NCBI GenBank assembly: GCA_036259875.1
Contig: DATAAZ010000047.1
Coordinates: forward strand, 1-9,725
Length of the DNA: 9,725 nucleotides
Reading direction: 5' to 3'
DNA from: DATAAZ01 sp036259875
GTDB taxonomy: Bacteria > Actinomycetota > Thermoleophilia > Gaiellales > Gaiellaceae
In this document: in pieces, positions 1 to 6,170 of the stretch
How positions within the stretch are numbered: the stretch's first letter is position 1
Layout of the letters: each line of letters starts with the position of its first letter
Translations under genes and position numbers: made by a program
Notes under the pieces: generated by a model
Databases searched by the model: none
The model's input: only the letters and a program-made list of their open reading frames with translations
Told to the model about the DNA's origin: nothing

Positions 1-497
1 ACTCGATCGGCCTCACCGCGCTCCTCTCGCACCTGAACCGCGGCGAGGACTTCTCCGGGAAGGCGATCGACGCGCCGACGTCGTTCTACATCGGCGTCGC
101 GGTGAACCCGTCGGCCGAGGATCTCGACACCGAGGTCGAGCGGTTCCGACGCAAGCTCGATGAAGGGGCCCAGTTCGGGATGACGCAGGCGCTCTTCGAC
201 ATCGCCTACCTCGAAGCGTTCCTCGAGCGAATGGGCGGCGAGTCACCGATTCCCCTGCTGGTCGGCGTCTGGCCGGTCCGGAGCTTCCAGCTCGCCTTTC
301 GCCTCCACAACGAGGTGCCCGGGATCACGATCCCGGAGCGCGTCCAGAAGCGGCTTGCGGACGCCGGCCCCGACGCGGGAACGGTCGGGCTGGAGCTGGG
401 CCGCGAGCTGATGGACGCCGCCCGGGAGCGCGCCGCTGGTATCTACGTCATTCCGCCGTTCAAGGAACCGGAGGCGGCGCTCGAGCTTCTTCTCTAG
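1..497 (+). CDS. metF: Methylenetetrahydrofolate reductase domain, C-terminal part (5' end outside window)
   Basis: The frame is open from the window edge to a TAG stop, giving about 164 residues. It matches the C-terminal half of the MetF TIM barrel: a GVAVNP strand, then EGAQFGMTQALFD (the family's 'aga.f..TQ..fd' stretch), then LLVGVWPV and LHNEVPGITIP, ending in GIYVIPPFKEPEAALELL. The family reduces 5,10-methylene-THF to 5-methyl-THF using a flavin and supplies methyl groups for methionine synthesis. The HNEVPGI and IYVIPPF segments resemble the C-terminal domain of bifunctional homocysteine S-methyltransferase/MTHFR proteins of the YitJ type more than stand-alone MetF. Whether an N-terminal methyltransferase domain exists cannot be seen. 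It is followed by about 200 bp of non-coding DNA before pdxS, so co-transcription is not obvious. Confidence 0.88.
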   Translation, partial: SIGLTALLSHLNRGEDFSGKAIDAPTSFYIGVAVNPSAEDLDTEVERFRRKLDEGAQFGMTQALFDIAYLEAFLERMGGESPIPLLVGVWPVRSFQLAFRLHNEVPGITIPERVQKRLADAGPDAGTVGLELGRELMDAARERAAGIYVIPPFKEPEAALELLL

Positions 498-499
498 TC

Positions 500-513
500 C
501 GGGCGCTCGCCCG
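500..513 (+). terminator. Small GC hairpin just after the reductase stop codon
   Basis: A CGGGC-GCTC-GCCCG hairpin begins 3 nt after the TAG stop, and a second short CCCC-GT-GGGG hairpin follows immediately. There is no U-tract. It may help end the upstream transcript, but such small GC hairpins are common by chance at this base composition. Confidence 0.25.
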
Positions 514-685
514 CCCCGTGGGGCACGAGGTCCTGTCGGCACGGTTCGGCGCGCGTCTCGATGCGAACGGCGGGTCATCCGCGCGCCGCGCGGCGGTACG
601 CTCACCCGCGAGGGGCAATCCGGCGGGGTCCCCCGGGGGAAGGTTCACGCGGGGCCGGGCGCGCGAGCGGGGCCGAACGGCCGGA

Positions 686-691
686 TACACT
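686..691 (+). promoter_or_regulatory. -10 hexamer of a probable leaderless pdxS promoter
   Basis: TACACT lies exactly 6 nt before the pdxS ATG, so transcription would begin at or next to the start codon. No purine-rich Shine-Dalgarno sequence is present in the preceding 20 nt. No convincing -35 box is visible at the usual distance. The identical spacing is seen at pdxT and ruvC in this window, which strengthens the call. Confidence 0.6.
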
Positions 692-697
692 GTCGCC

Positions 698-1582
698 ATG
701 GCCGAGCTCGGGACGATGCGCGTGAAGAGCGGCCTCGCCGAGATGCTGAAGGGCGGCGTGATCATGGACGTCACGACCGCCGAGCAGGCCAGGATCGCCG
801 AGGAGGCGGGCGCGGTCGCGGTGATGGCGCTCGAGCGGGTTCCGGCCGATATCCGGGCCGAGGGCGGCGTCGCGCGCATGGCCGACCCGACGAAGATCCG
901 TGAGATCCAGGAGGCCGTGACGATCCCGGTCATGGCGAAGGCGCGGATCGGCCACTTCGTCGAGGCGCAGGTCCTCGAGGCGCTCGAGGTCGACTACGTC
1001 GACGAGAGCGAGGTCCTCACGCCCGCCGACGAGGAGCACCACATCGACAAGTGGAACTTCCGCGTCCCGTTCGTCTGCGGCTGCCGGGACCTCGGCGAGG
1101 CGCTTCGCCGCATCGGCGAGGGCGCAGCGATGATCCGGACGAAGGGCGAAGCGGGAACGGGCGACATCGTGAACGCCGTGCGCCACATGCGGGCCGTCTT
1201 CGGCGCGATTCGCCGGCTCGGCTGCGCGAGCGAGGACGAGTTCTACACGGAGGCAAAGAACCTCCGCGCCCCCCTCGACCTCGTCCGCTGGGTCGCCGAG
1301 CACGGCCGCCTTCCGGTCGTGACGTTCACCGCGGGCGGGATCGCGACGCCCGCCGACGCCGCGCTCTGCATGCAGCTCGGCGCGGACGGAGTCTTCGTCG
1401 GCTCCGGGATCTTCAAGAGCGCCGACCCGTCCACCCGTGCGAAGGCGATCGTCGAGGCGACGACGCACTTCGAGGATCCAGACGTCCTCGCGCGCGTCTC
1501 CGCCGACCTCGGCGAGCCGATGCGCGGTCTCTCGGCGGCGGGCCTCGCCGCCGAAGAGCTGCTCGAGACGCGCGGCTGGTAG
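698..1582 (+). CDS. pdxS: Pyridoxal 5'-phosphate synthase subunit PdxS
   Basis: A 294-residue protein, the normal length for PdxS (also called Pdx1/SnzA). With PdxT it makes PLP in the cytosol from ribose 5-phosphate, glyceraldehyde 3-phosphate and ammonia; PdxS forms a (beta/alpha)8 barrel that assembles as a dodecamer. All expected active-site residues are present, at the same numbers as in the Bacillus enzyme: D24 in the VIMDVTTAEQ strand, K81 in MAKARIGH (first Schiff base), D102 in VDESE and K149 in RTKGEAGTG (second lysine). The phosphate-binding TAGGIATPAD and GADGVFVGSGIF segments are intact. The frame is open 180 nt further upstream, but conservation and the -10 box place the start at the ATG before AELGTMRVKSGL. 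The gene is separated from its usual partner pdxT by a 2.4-kb minus-strand cassette, so it must rely on its own promoter. Confidence 0.98.
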   Translation: MAELGTMRVKSGLAEMLKGGVIMDVTTAEQARIAEEAGAVAVMALERVPADIRAEGGVARMADPTKIREIQEAVTIPVMAKARIGHFVEAQVLEALEVDYVDESEVLTPADEEHHIDKWNFRVPFVCGCRDLGEALRRIGEGAAMIRTKGEAGTGDIVNAVRHMRAVFGAIRRLGCASEDEFYTEAKNLRAPLDLVRWVAEHGRLPVVTFTAGGIATPADAALCMQLGADGVFVGSGIFKSADPSTRAKAIVEATTHFEDPDVLARVSADLGEPMRGLSAAGLAAEELLETRGW

Positions 1583-1686
1583 CGCCGGAAGAGCGCCCGA
1601 AGCCGACCGTCGCGCGCCCCGAGAACGCGCCGCGCCCCACACGCAGTTCCGAACGTCTCGCGCGTATCGCCCCGTCGCCTCAGACA

Positions 1687-1713
1687 GGACGGGCGAGCCG
1701 AGCTCGCCCGTCC
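1687..1713. terminator. Perfect hairpin between convergent pdxS and lipoprotein genes
   Basis: An 11-bp perfect inverted repeat, GGACGGGCGAG and CTCGCCCGTCC, with the 5-nt loop CCGAG. It lies 104 nt after the pdxS stop and 28 nt past the stop of the convergent minus-strand lipoprotein gene, which is where a bidirectional terminator is expected. Neither side has a U-tract, so it may be a high-GC-type hairpin terminator or a 3'-end stabiliser. The rest of the 159-nt gap shows nothing else. Confidence 0.65.
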
Positions 1714-1741
1714 CGACAAGCGGTGTCGTCGAGCCGGCGCC

Positions 1742-3121
1742 TCAGCCCTTCGCGGCCTCCACGAGCTCTGGCTCGGGCGTCACGACCTCGCCCGTCTCGA
1801 ACGTCTGACGGGCGACGTAGATCGTGACGGGCCCGACCGTCGGGTCGCCGTTCTCGTTGATCTCGAACTCGGGCGCGATGATGCCGTCGGTCGTCGAGAA
1901 CTCGAACATCGACTGGATCACGGCGGCGCGGTCTCCGTCGCCCTGCTCGATCGCCTGGAGGAGGATCTCGGTCGCCTGGGCTGCGTAGGCCGTGTACGGC
2001 TCGAGCGGCGGCTCGGCTCCCGTCTCGGCGATGAAGTCGTCGACGAACTGCTGGCCCGCCCCGCTGAGCTGGTCGGCGGGGACGCCGGCGACGCTCGAGA
2101 ACGCGCCGCGCGACGCGCGGCCCGCCTCGTCGATCGTAGCCTGCGTCGTGAAGCCGTCCGGCATCAGGAGCACGACGCCTTCGTCTGGCGTCGCGGCGTT
2201 CGGCCCGAGCACGGCCACCTTGTCCTTGATCACCTGGCCGCCGTTCTCGCAGATGAGACCGCCGAGGAAGACGGCCTGCGCGTCCGTTGCCTGGATGCGC
2301 CGGAAAAGCGCTTCGTAGCTCGACGCGCGCGGGTCCCAGGCCGCGAAGCCCGCCACCTCGATCCCGAGCTCCTCGACGGCGTTGCGGAAGTTCTGCGCGA
2401 CGCCGAGGCCGTACGCCTCCCGGTCGTTGAGGATGAACACGCTCTCGATCCCGATCGACTGCGCGAACTGCGCGACCGCGGCGCCCTGGTAGGCATCGTG
2501 CGCGACCATGCGCGCGTAGTTCCGCGTCCCCGTCGGGTAGTACCTCTGCGGCTCGTCCTCGGCGCAGCCCGGCCCCGACTCGGTCAGGCAGACGTACGTG
2601 TTCGCCGGCGAGATCATCGCCACGCCGCCGCCGGGCGCCTGGTTCAGAACCGGGATCTCGACCGCGGCGCAGCCCGAGTTGAACGTCCCGATCACGCCGA
2701 CGACGCTCTCGTTTCGGGCATATGCGTTCGCGTTCTGGCTGCACTTGCCGGGGTCCCACTTCCCCGCTTGCGCCGTCGAGTCGTCGCAGGCCTGGAACGC
2801 GACCCCGATGTCGCCTGCCTTCCACTCGTGCCGCTCGAGCACGAAGCGAATTCCCTCGACCATCTGCACCGTCTGCGTCCGCGACGCGCCCTGCATCGGG
2901 AGGTCCGAGGCGATGAGGACTTGCGCCTCGCCTTCGCCCTCGTACTCGAGCCCCTCGCAGCTCGCGGCCGGAAGCGGGTCAACGGACGTCGGCTGAGCGC
3001 CGTCGCCCTGCGCGCCGCCGTCGCCGTCTCCATTCTCCTCACCCCCGCAGCCCGTAACCGCGACCGCGAGCGTCCCGATGACGAGCGTCAGGACGACAAG
3101 TAGCACTCGCTTGTACCGCAC
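1742..3121 (-). CDS. Branched-chain-amino-acid-type ABC substrate-binding lipoprotein (LivJ-like)
   Basis: A 459-residue protein read from a GTG start. That start has a strong GAGGAGG Shine-Dalgarno sequence 9 nt upstream and opens a lipoprotein signal peptide: VRYKR, a hydrophobic stretch at residues 6-22, and a VTGC lipobox with C25 as the lipidated residue. A Gly/Asp/Glu-rich linker (about 26-60) follows. The mature part is a type I periplasmic-binding fold (Peripla_BP_6/LivJ group): VLIASDLPMQG at 68-78, GIRFVLE, GVIGTFNSG at 142-150, ESVFILNDREAYG at 226-238 and YTAYAAQATEILLQAI at 376-391. Further cysteines at 55, 112, 127, 151, 178, 186 and 291 could form extracytoplasmic disulfides. 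Members bind amino acids, amides, urea or aromatic compounds; the ligand cannot be told here. No permease or ATPase gene adjoins it. Instead it overlaps the upstream membrane-protein gene by 34 nt and follows an ECF sigma gene, hinting at a sensing role (inference). Confidence 0.9.
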   Translation of the reverse strand: MRYKRVLLVVLTLVIGTLAVAVTGCGGEENGDGDGGAQGDGAQPTSVDPLPAASCEGLEYEGEGEAQVLIASDLPMQGASRTQTVQMVEGIRFVLERHEWKAGDIGVAFQACDDSTAQAGKWDPGKCSQNANAYARNESVVGVIGTFNSGCAAVEIPVLNQAPGGGVAMISPANTYVCLTESGPGCAEDEPQRYYPTGTRNYARMVAHDAYQGAAVAQFAQSIGIESVFILNDREAYGLGVAQNFRNAVEELGIEVAGFAAWDPRASSYEALFRRIQATDAQAVFLGGLICENGGQVIKDKVAVLGPNAATPDEGVVLLMPDGFTTQATIDEAGRASRGAFSSVAGVPADQLSGAGQQFVDDFIAETGAEPPLEPYTAYAAQATEILLQAIEQGDGDRAAVIQSMFEFSTTDGIIAPEFEINENGDPTVGPVTIYVARQTFETGEVVTPEPELVEAAKG

Positions 3122-3513
3122 TCGCTCCAACCTCCTCGGTCGCTCGTCGGACGCGTCCCCGCGTCCTTTCCTTCCAGGGAAGGCAGTGCGGCCAGAAGCC
3201 CGTCCGGCGGCCCGCTTCGGGACCGCCACGCGGGGGCGCCGGCCGCGCCGCCTCGGACCTCGGCGCGAGACGCGTTCGGCGGGCCGAACTCCTGGCGAAG
3301 GAGCCCGGTCGCGGCACCGACCAGCCCCGACGCGAGCAGGGCACCCGCGAACACGCAGACGGCGGCCCGCCTGCGAACGCGCGAGTGCGGCCGGCGACGC
3401 GCGAGCGTCGCCTCGTCGGCGATCAGCGCGTCGAGGCGGCGTCGCGCGCGAGCCTCCGCGCCGAGCGAGGGGCTCGCAAGCTCGGATCGGAACGCTCGTA
3501 GCTCGTCGGTCAC
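3088..3513 (-). CDS. Short single-span membrane protein, putative anti-sigma factor
   Basis: A 141-residue protein starting at a GTG whose G is shared with the TAG stop of the sigma gene (TAGTG); GAAGGA lies 5 nt upstream. This is a classic translationally coupled pair. Residues 1-48 are a charged cytoplasmic segment (ELRAFRSELASPSLG, then ARARRRLDALI) resembling the N-termini of actinobacterial membrane proteins found next to ECF sigma factors, of the CU044_5270 kind. Residues 50-72 form one predicted transmembrane helix (AAVCVFAGALLASGLVGAATGLL), followed by a low-complexity tail of about 70 residues. No zinc-binding HxxxCxxC motif is present, and the outer domain is shorter than in relatives I recall. 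The last 34 nt overlap the downstream lipoprotein gene, so the Cys-containing tail may be incidental. The anti-sigma role is inferred from position and topology only. Confidence 0.65.
   Translation of the reverse strand: MTDELRAFRSELASPSLGAEARARRRLDALIADEATLARRRPHSRVRRRAAVCVFAGALLASGLVGAATGLLRQEFGPPNASRAEVRGGAAGAPAWRSRSGPPDGLLAALPSLEGKDAGTRPTSDRGGWSECGTSECYLSS
3131..3137 (-). promoter_or_regulatory. Shine-Dalgarno sequence deciding the lipoprotein start
   Basis: GAGGAGG on the minus strand sits 9 nt before the GTG that begins the signal peptide. It rejects the much longer open frame that extends upstream to about 3604. It lies just upstream of the last codons of the preceding membrane-protein gene, so the two genes probably share a message. 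Confidence 0.8.
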
Positions 3514-4157
3514 TATCGTCCTTCGTCCGTTGCGACTCTCGGCCGAGGCCTCGCTCCTGATTGGCCGGAGTCCGCGAGAAGTTCCCGGAGCCGGCTCCGC
3601 GCACGGCTGAGGCGGGAGCGGACCGTCCCGACGGGGATGCCGAGCGCGGTCGCGATCGCCTCGTAGCCGAGGTCGGCCCAGAAGAAGAGGAGGAGAATCT
3701 CCCGGTCCTTGTCTCCGAGCCGGGCGAGCGCGCCCGCCATGGCGCGCGCGGCGGCTCGACGGTCGATCGACTCGAGCAACGCCTCGTCGTCCCCGATCAC
3801 CGGGTCGATGCCCGTCCGCGCGAACGCGCGGAGCTCGCGGCGCTCCTTTCGGTAGCGGCCGCGGAGGAGGTTGACGGCAATGCCGAAGAGCCAGGGGCGC
3901 GCATCGGCGACCTCTGGGCGGTAGGAGGCGCGCTTCTCGAACGCGAGCGCGAACGTCTCGGCCGCGAGCTCCTCCCCGAGCGCCGGCCCCGCCCGACGCA
4001 CGAGGTAGCCGTGCACGACCTCGAAGTGGCGCTCGAAGACGGCGACGAAGGCGCTTGGATCGCTCAAGGACCGCGCGATCGCCTCGCCGTCGGACGGCAC
4101 CGCCGAGCTCGGCTCGCGTGCGGCCACCTCGCTTGCGAGTAGTCCGATCGTCGCCAT
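3513..4157 (-). CDS. ECF-family RNA polymerase sigma factor
   Basis: A 214-residue protein with the two ECF sigma domains. Region 2 spans about residues 34-105: DPSAFVAVFERHFEVVHGYL, then AAETFALAFEKRASY, then the region 2.4-like ARPWLFGIAVNLLRGRYRK. Region 4 spans about 138-195: ALARLGDKDREILLLFFW, then the helix-turn-helix LGYEAIATALGIPVGTVRSR, then LSRARSRLRELL. Sigma factors of this group direct RNA polymerase to a small regulon and are usually held by a co-encoded membrane anti-sigma factor, here probably the gene whose GTG start overlaps this stop. No SnoaL-like C-terminal extension is present. The ATG start has only a weak GGA upstream. It diverges from pdxT across a 69-bp gap. The regulon is unknown; the lipoprotein gene downstream is the obvious candidate member. 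Confidence 0.94.
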   Translation of the reverse strand: MATIGLLASEVAAREPSSAVPSDGEAIARSLSDPSAFVAVFERHFEVVHGYLVRRAGPALGEELAAETFALAFEKRASYRPEVADARPWLFGIAVNLLRGRYRKERRELRAFARTGIDPVIGDDEALLESIDRRAAARAMAGALARLGDKDREILLLFFWADLGYEAIATALGIPVGTVRSRLSRARSRLRELLADSGQSGARPRPRVATDEGR

Positions 4158-4214
4158 CGGGTTCCATCAGATGTGGACGGCCGAGCGGGCGGCGGGTTGG
4201 GTTCGAGGGCGGGA

Positions 4215-4220
4215 TACGAT
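4215..4220 (+). promoter_or_regulatory. -10 hexamer of a probable leaderless pdxT promoter
   Basis: TACGAT ends exactly 6 nt before the pdxT ATG, and no usable Shine-Dalgarno sequence lies in between; the nearest GAGG is 18 nt away. This matches the pdxS and ruvC starts. It lies in the 69-bp gap shared with the divergent sigma gene, so both promoters must fit there. Confidence 0.62.
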
Positions 4221-4226
4221 TTCTCC

Positions 4227-4832
4227 ATGGAGAGCGGGCCGGCGATCGGCGTCCTCGCAGTGCAGGGGAACTTTCGGGAGCACGCAGCGATGCTGCGACG
4301 CCTCGGCGCGCGCATCGTCGAGGTTCGCAAGCGCGAGCAGCTCGACGGCCTCGACGGCCTCGTCGTCCCGGGCGGCGAGTCGACCGCGATCGCGCGGCTG
4401 ATTCGCCTCTACGGGCTCGAGGAGGCGATCAAGCGATTCGAGGGCGCGGTATTCGGGACGTGCGCGGGGATGATCCTCCTCGACCGCGCGCACCTCGATC
4501 TCATCGACCTCGAGGTCGAGCGAAACGCCTACGGTCGCCAGGTCGCGAGCTTCGAGGCGGATCTCGAGCTCGCCGACGGAGGTGGCGAGCCGCTACGGGG
4601 CGTCTTCATCCGCGCCCCGCGCGTCGCCGAGATCGGGCCGGAGGTCGAGACCCTCGCCGAGCACGACGGCGACCCTGTCCTCCTGCGGCAGGGGCGCTTC
4701 CTCGTCGCCGCGTTCCACCCGGAGCTGACGGACGACACGCGCGTCCACGAGCGGTTCCTCGAGCTCGTCGAGGAGGCACGGCATGTCCGGGCATCGCAAG
4801 CCGGCACGGAGGAACGTCTCGTTGCCCCATGA
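4227..4832 (+). CDS. pdxT: Pyridoxal 5'-phosphate synthase glutaminase subunit PdxT
   Basis: A 201-residue class I glutamine amidotransferase. It hydrolyses glutamine and passes ammonia to PdxS for PLP synthesis. The catalytic triad is visible: C79 in VFGTCAGMILL, and H164 and E166 in AAFHPEL. The family signatures GVLAVQGNFREH (residues 8-19) and VVPGGEST (46-53) are intact. The start is the ATG placed 6 nt after a -10 box; 18 extra upstream codons are open but not conserved-looking. After the usual end of the domain (about residue 182) there is a tail of roughly 19 residues with no recognisable motif. It heads a same-strand run with yebC, which begins 31 nt downstream. Its separation from pdxS by an inverted cassette is unusual. 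Confidence 0.97.
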   Translation: MESGPAIGVLAVQGNFREHAAMLRRLGARIVEVRKREQLDGLDGLVVPGGESTAIARLIRLYGLEEAIKRFEGAVFGTCAGMILLDRAHLDLIDLEVERNAYGRQVASFEADLELADGGGEPLRGVFIRAPRVAEIGPEVETLAEHDGDPVLLRQGRFLVAAFHPELTDDTRVHERFLELVEEARHVRASQAGTEERLVAP

Positions 4833-4846
4833 GGCCCCTCCTCAAT

Positions 4847-4853
4847 GGAGGTG
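4847..4853 (+). promoter_or_regulatory. Shine-Dalgarno sequence of yebC
   Basis: GGAGGTG lies 10 nt before the yebC ATG, in the 31-nt gap after pdxT. It shows that yebC uses leadered translation, probably from the pdxT message, in contrast to its leaderless neighbours. Confidence 0.8.
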
Positions 4854-4863
4854 CGACACGTAG

Positions 4864-5619
4864 ATGTCGGGACATAGCAAGTGGTCGTCCATCAAGCACA
4901 AGAAGGGCGCCGCGGACGCGCGGCGCGGGCAGCTCTTCTCGAAGCTCTCGCGCGCCATCATCGTCGCGGCGCGCGACGGCGGCCCCGACCCGGACGCGAA
5001 CATCGCGCTCGCCAATGCCATCGAGAAGGCGCGCGACAACTCGATGCCGAAAGAGAACATCGAGCGGGCGATCGCGCGCGGCACCGGGGCCGGCCCCGAC
5101 GGGCAGGCGTACGAGCAGATCACGTACGAGGGTTACGCGCCGGGCGGCGTCGCGCTCCTCGTCGAGGCGCTGACCGACAATCGCAACCGGACCGCGTCCG
5201 AGATCCGCCACCTCTTTTCGAAGCACGATGGCAACCTCGGAGCCGCAGGCGCCGTCGCGTGGCTCTTCGAGCGCAGGGGTGTCGTCCTGATCGATGCCGA
5301 CCGGGTGGACGAGGACGACCTCGTTCTCGCAGCCGCCGAAGGCGGGGCGGACGACGTCGAGCGCGACGGCTCGAGCTTCCGCGTCACCTCCGCGCAGGAA
5401 GCCCTGCCCGCCGTGCGCGCTGCGCTCGAGGCAGCGGGCGTTCCGATCGAGTCGGCCGAGGCGACGATGCTCCCGAAGACGACCGTCTCGATCCAAGACG
5501 AGGGAACCGCGAAGAAGGTGCTCCGCCTCGTCGACGCCCTCGAGGACGCGGACGACGTCCAAGCGGTCTACGCGAACTTCGACATCCCGGATCGGGTGCT
5601 CGAAGCGGTCGCCCCTTAG
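4864..5619 (+). CDS. yebC: YebC/PmpR/TACO1 family protein
   Basis: A 251-residue protein of normal family length. The N-terminus MSGHSKWSSIKHKKGAAD is the family hallmark, followed by RGQLFSKLSRAI, NSMPKENIERAIARGTG (residues 60-76), YEGYAPGGVALLVEALTDN and RTASEIRHLFSKHDGNLG, all strongly conserved in YebC. The acidic C-terminal half includes the IQDEGTAKKVLRLVDALED helix. The family was long annotated as transcriptional regulators; more recent work on YebC and mitochondrial TACO1 supports a role in ribosome function at difficult sequences such as polyproline. Which applies here is unknown. Its position directly upstream of ruvC is a widely conserved arrangement. Confidence 0.96.
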   Translation: MSGHSKWSSIKHKKGAADARRGQLFSKLSRAIIVAARDGGPDPDANIALANAIEKARDNSMPKENIERAIARGTGAGPDGQAYEQITYEGYAPGGVALLVEALTDNRNRTASEIRHLFSKHDGNLGAAGAVAWLFERRGVVLIDADRVDEDDLVLAAAEGGADDVERDGSSFRVTSAQEALPAVRAALEAAGVPIESAEATMLPKTTVSIQDEGTAKKVLRLVDALEDADDVQAVYANFDIPDRVLEAVAP

Positions 5620-5654
5620 GCTCGTCTCGCGGCAGGAACGTCCGGGCTCGCCCC

Positions 5655-5660
5655 TAACCT
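5655..5660 (+). promoter_or_regulatory. -10 hexamer of a probable leaderless ruvC promoter
   Basis: TAACCT sits exactly 6 nt before the ruvC GTG in the 47-nt yebC-ruvC gap, and there is no Shine-Dalgarno sequence. The hexamer is weaker than those at pdxS and pdxT, but the spacing is the same. If used, it would give ruvCAB its own transcript in addition to read-through from pdxT-yebC. Confidence 0.45.
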
Positions 5661-5666
5661 CGACCC

Positions 5667-6170
5667 GTGAAGGTCCTGGGGATCGATCCCGGAACGGCTG
5701 CGTGCGGATACGGCATCGTCCATGCAAGCGGCGGGCGCCTTCGCGCCGTCGACCTTGGCTCGTGGACGACGTCTGCGCGCGAGCCTCCCGAACGACGCTT
5801 GAAGGCGATCCACGACGCGGTCGCGGCGCTGATCGCCGAGCAAGCACCCGACGCCGTCGTCCTCGAGGAGTCCTACGTCGGCGCCGACGCCCGCACCGCG
5901 CTCTTCGTCGGCCAGGCGCGCGGCGCCGTCCTCGTCGCGTGCGCGGCGGCCCGGGTCGACTGTGCCGAGTACCCGCCCGCAACCGTCAAGCAGGCCGTCT
6001 GCGGCTACGGCCGCGCAGAGAAGGACCAGGTGCAGCGGATGGTGAGAGCGATTCTCGGCCTCGACGCGAACCCGACGCCGCACCACGCCGCCGATGCGCT
6101 CGCGGTCGCGATTTGCCACGCGCTCGCGCCGCCGCTCGCACGCGCCGGCGGTGCCGGGGCGGACCCGTGA
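5667..6170 (+). CDS. ruvC: Crossover junction endodeoxyribonuclease RuvC
   Basis: A 167-residue Holliday junction resolvase of usual length. It cuts four-way DNA junctions symmetrically, working with the RuvAB branch-migration motor. The RNase H-like fold starts with VLGIDPGTAACGYGI carrying catalytic D7. The second acidic residue is E67 in VVLEESY. The C-terminal active-site pair is H140 and D143 in PTPHHAADALAVAI; as in the Thermus enzyme, a histidine takes the place of the third aspartate of E. coli RuvC. The conserved VGQARGAVLVA helix and YPPATVKQAVCGYGRAEKDQVQRMV segment are present. The start is GTG with no Shine-Dalgarno sequence. The stop overlaps the ruvA start by 4 nt (GTGA). Confidence 0.97.
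   Translation: MKVLGIDPGTAACGYGIVHASGGRLRAVDLGSWTTSAREPPERRLKAIHDAVAALIAEQAPDAVVLEESYVGADARTALFVGQARGAVLVACAAARVDCAEYPPATVKQAVCGYGRAEKDQVQRMVRAILGLDANPTPHHAADALAVAICHALAPPLARAGGAGADP

Noticed and set aside
3122..3604. A 161-codon N-terminal extension of the lipoprotein
   Set aside because: It is Arg-rich and would bury the lipoprotein signal peptide; the GTG at 3121 has a strong Shine-Dalgarno sequence and begins a normal signal peptide.
4158..4226. ECF-type autoregulatory promoter for the sigma gene (CAAC and CGTC elements on the minus strand near 4196-4199 and 4176-4179)
   Set aside because: The 16-nt spacing is plausible, but the -35 match is poor and equivalent short GC motifs occur nearby by chance; not strong enough to list.
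5294..6166. Long open frame upstream of ruvA overlapping yebC and ruvC
   Set aside because: It is an out-of-phase shadow of yebC and ruvC; ruvA conservation begins at the GTG overlapping the ruvC stop.
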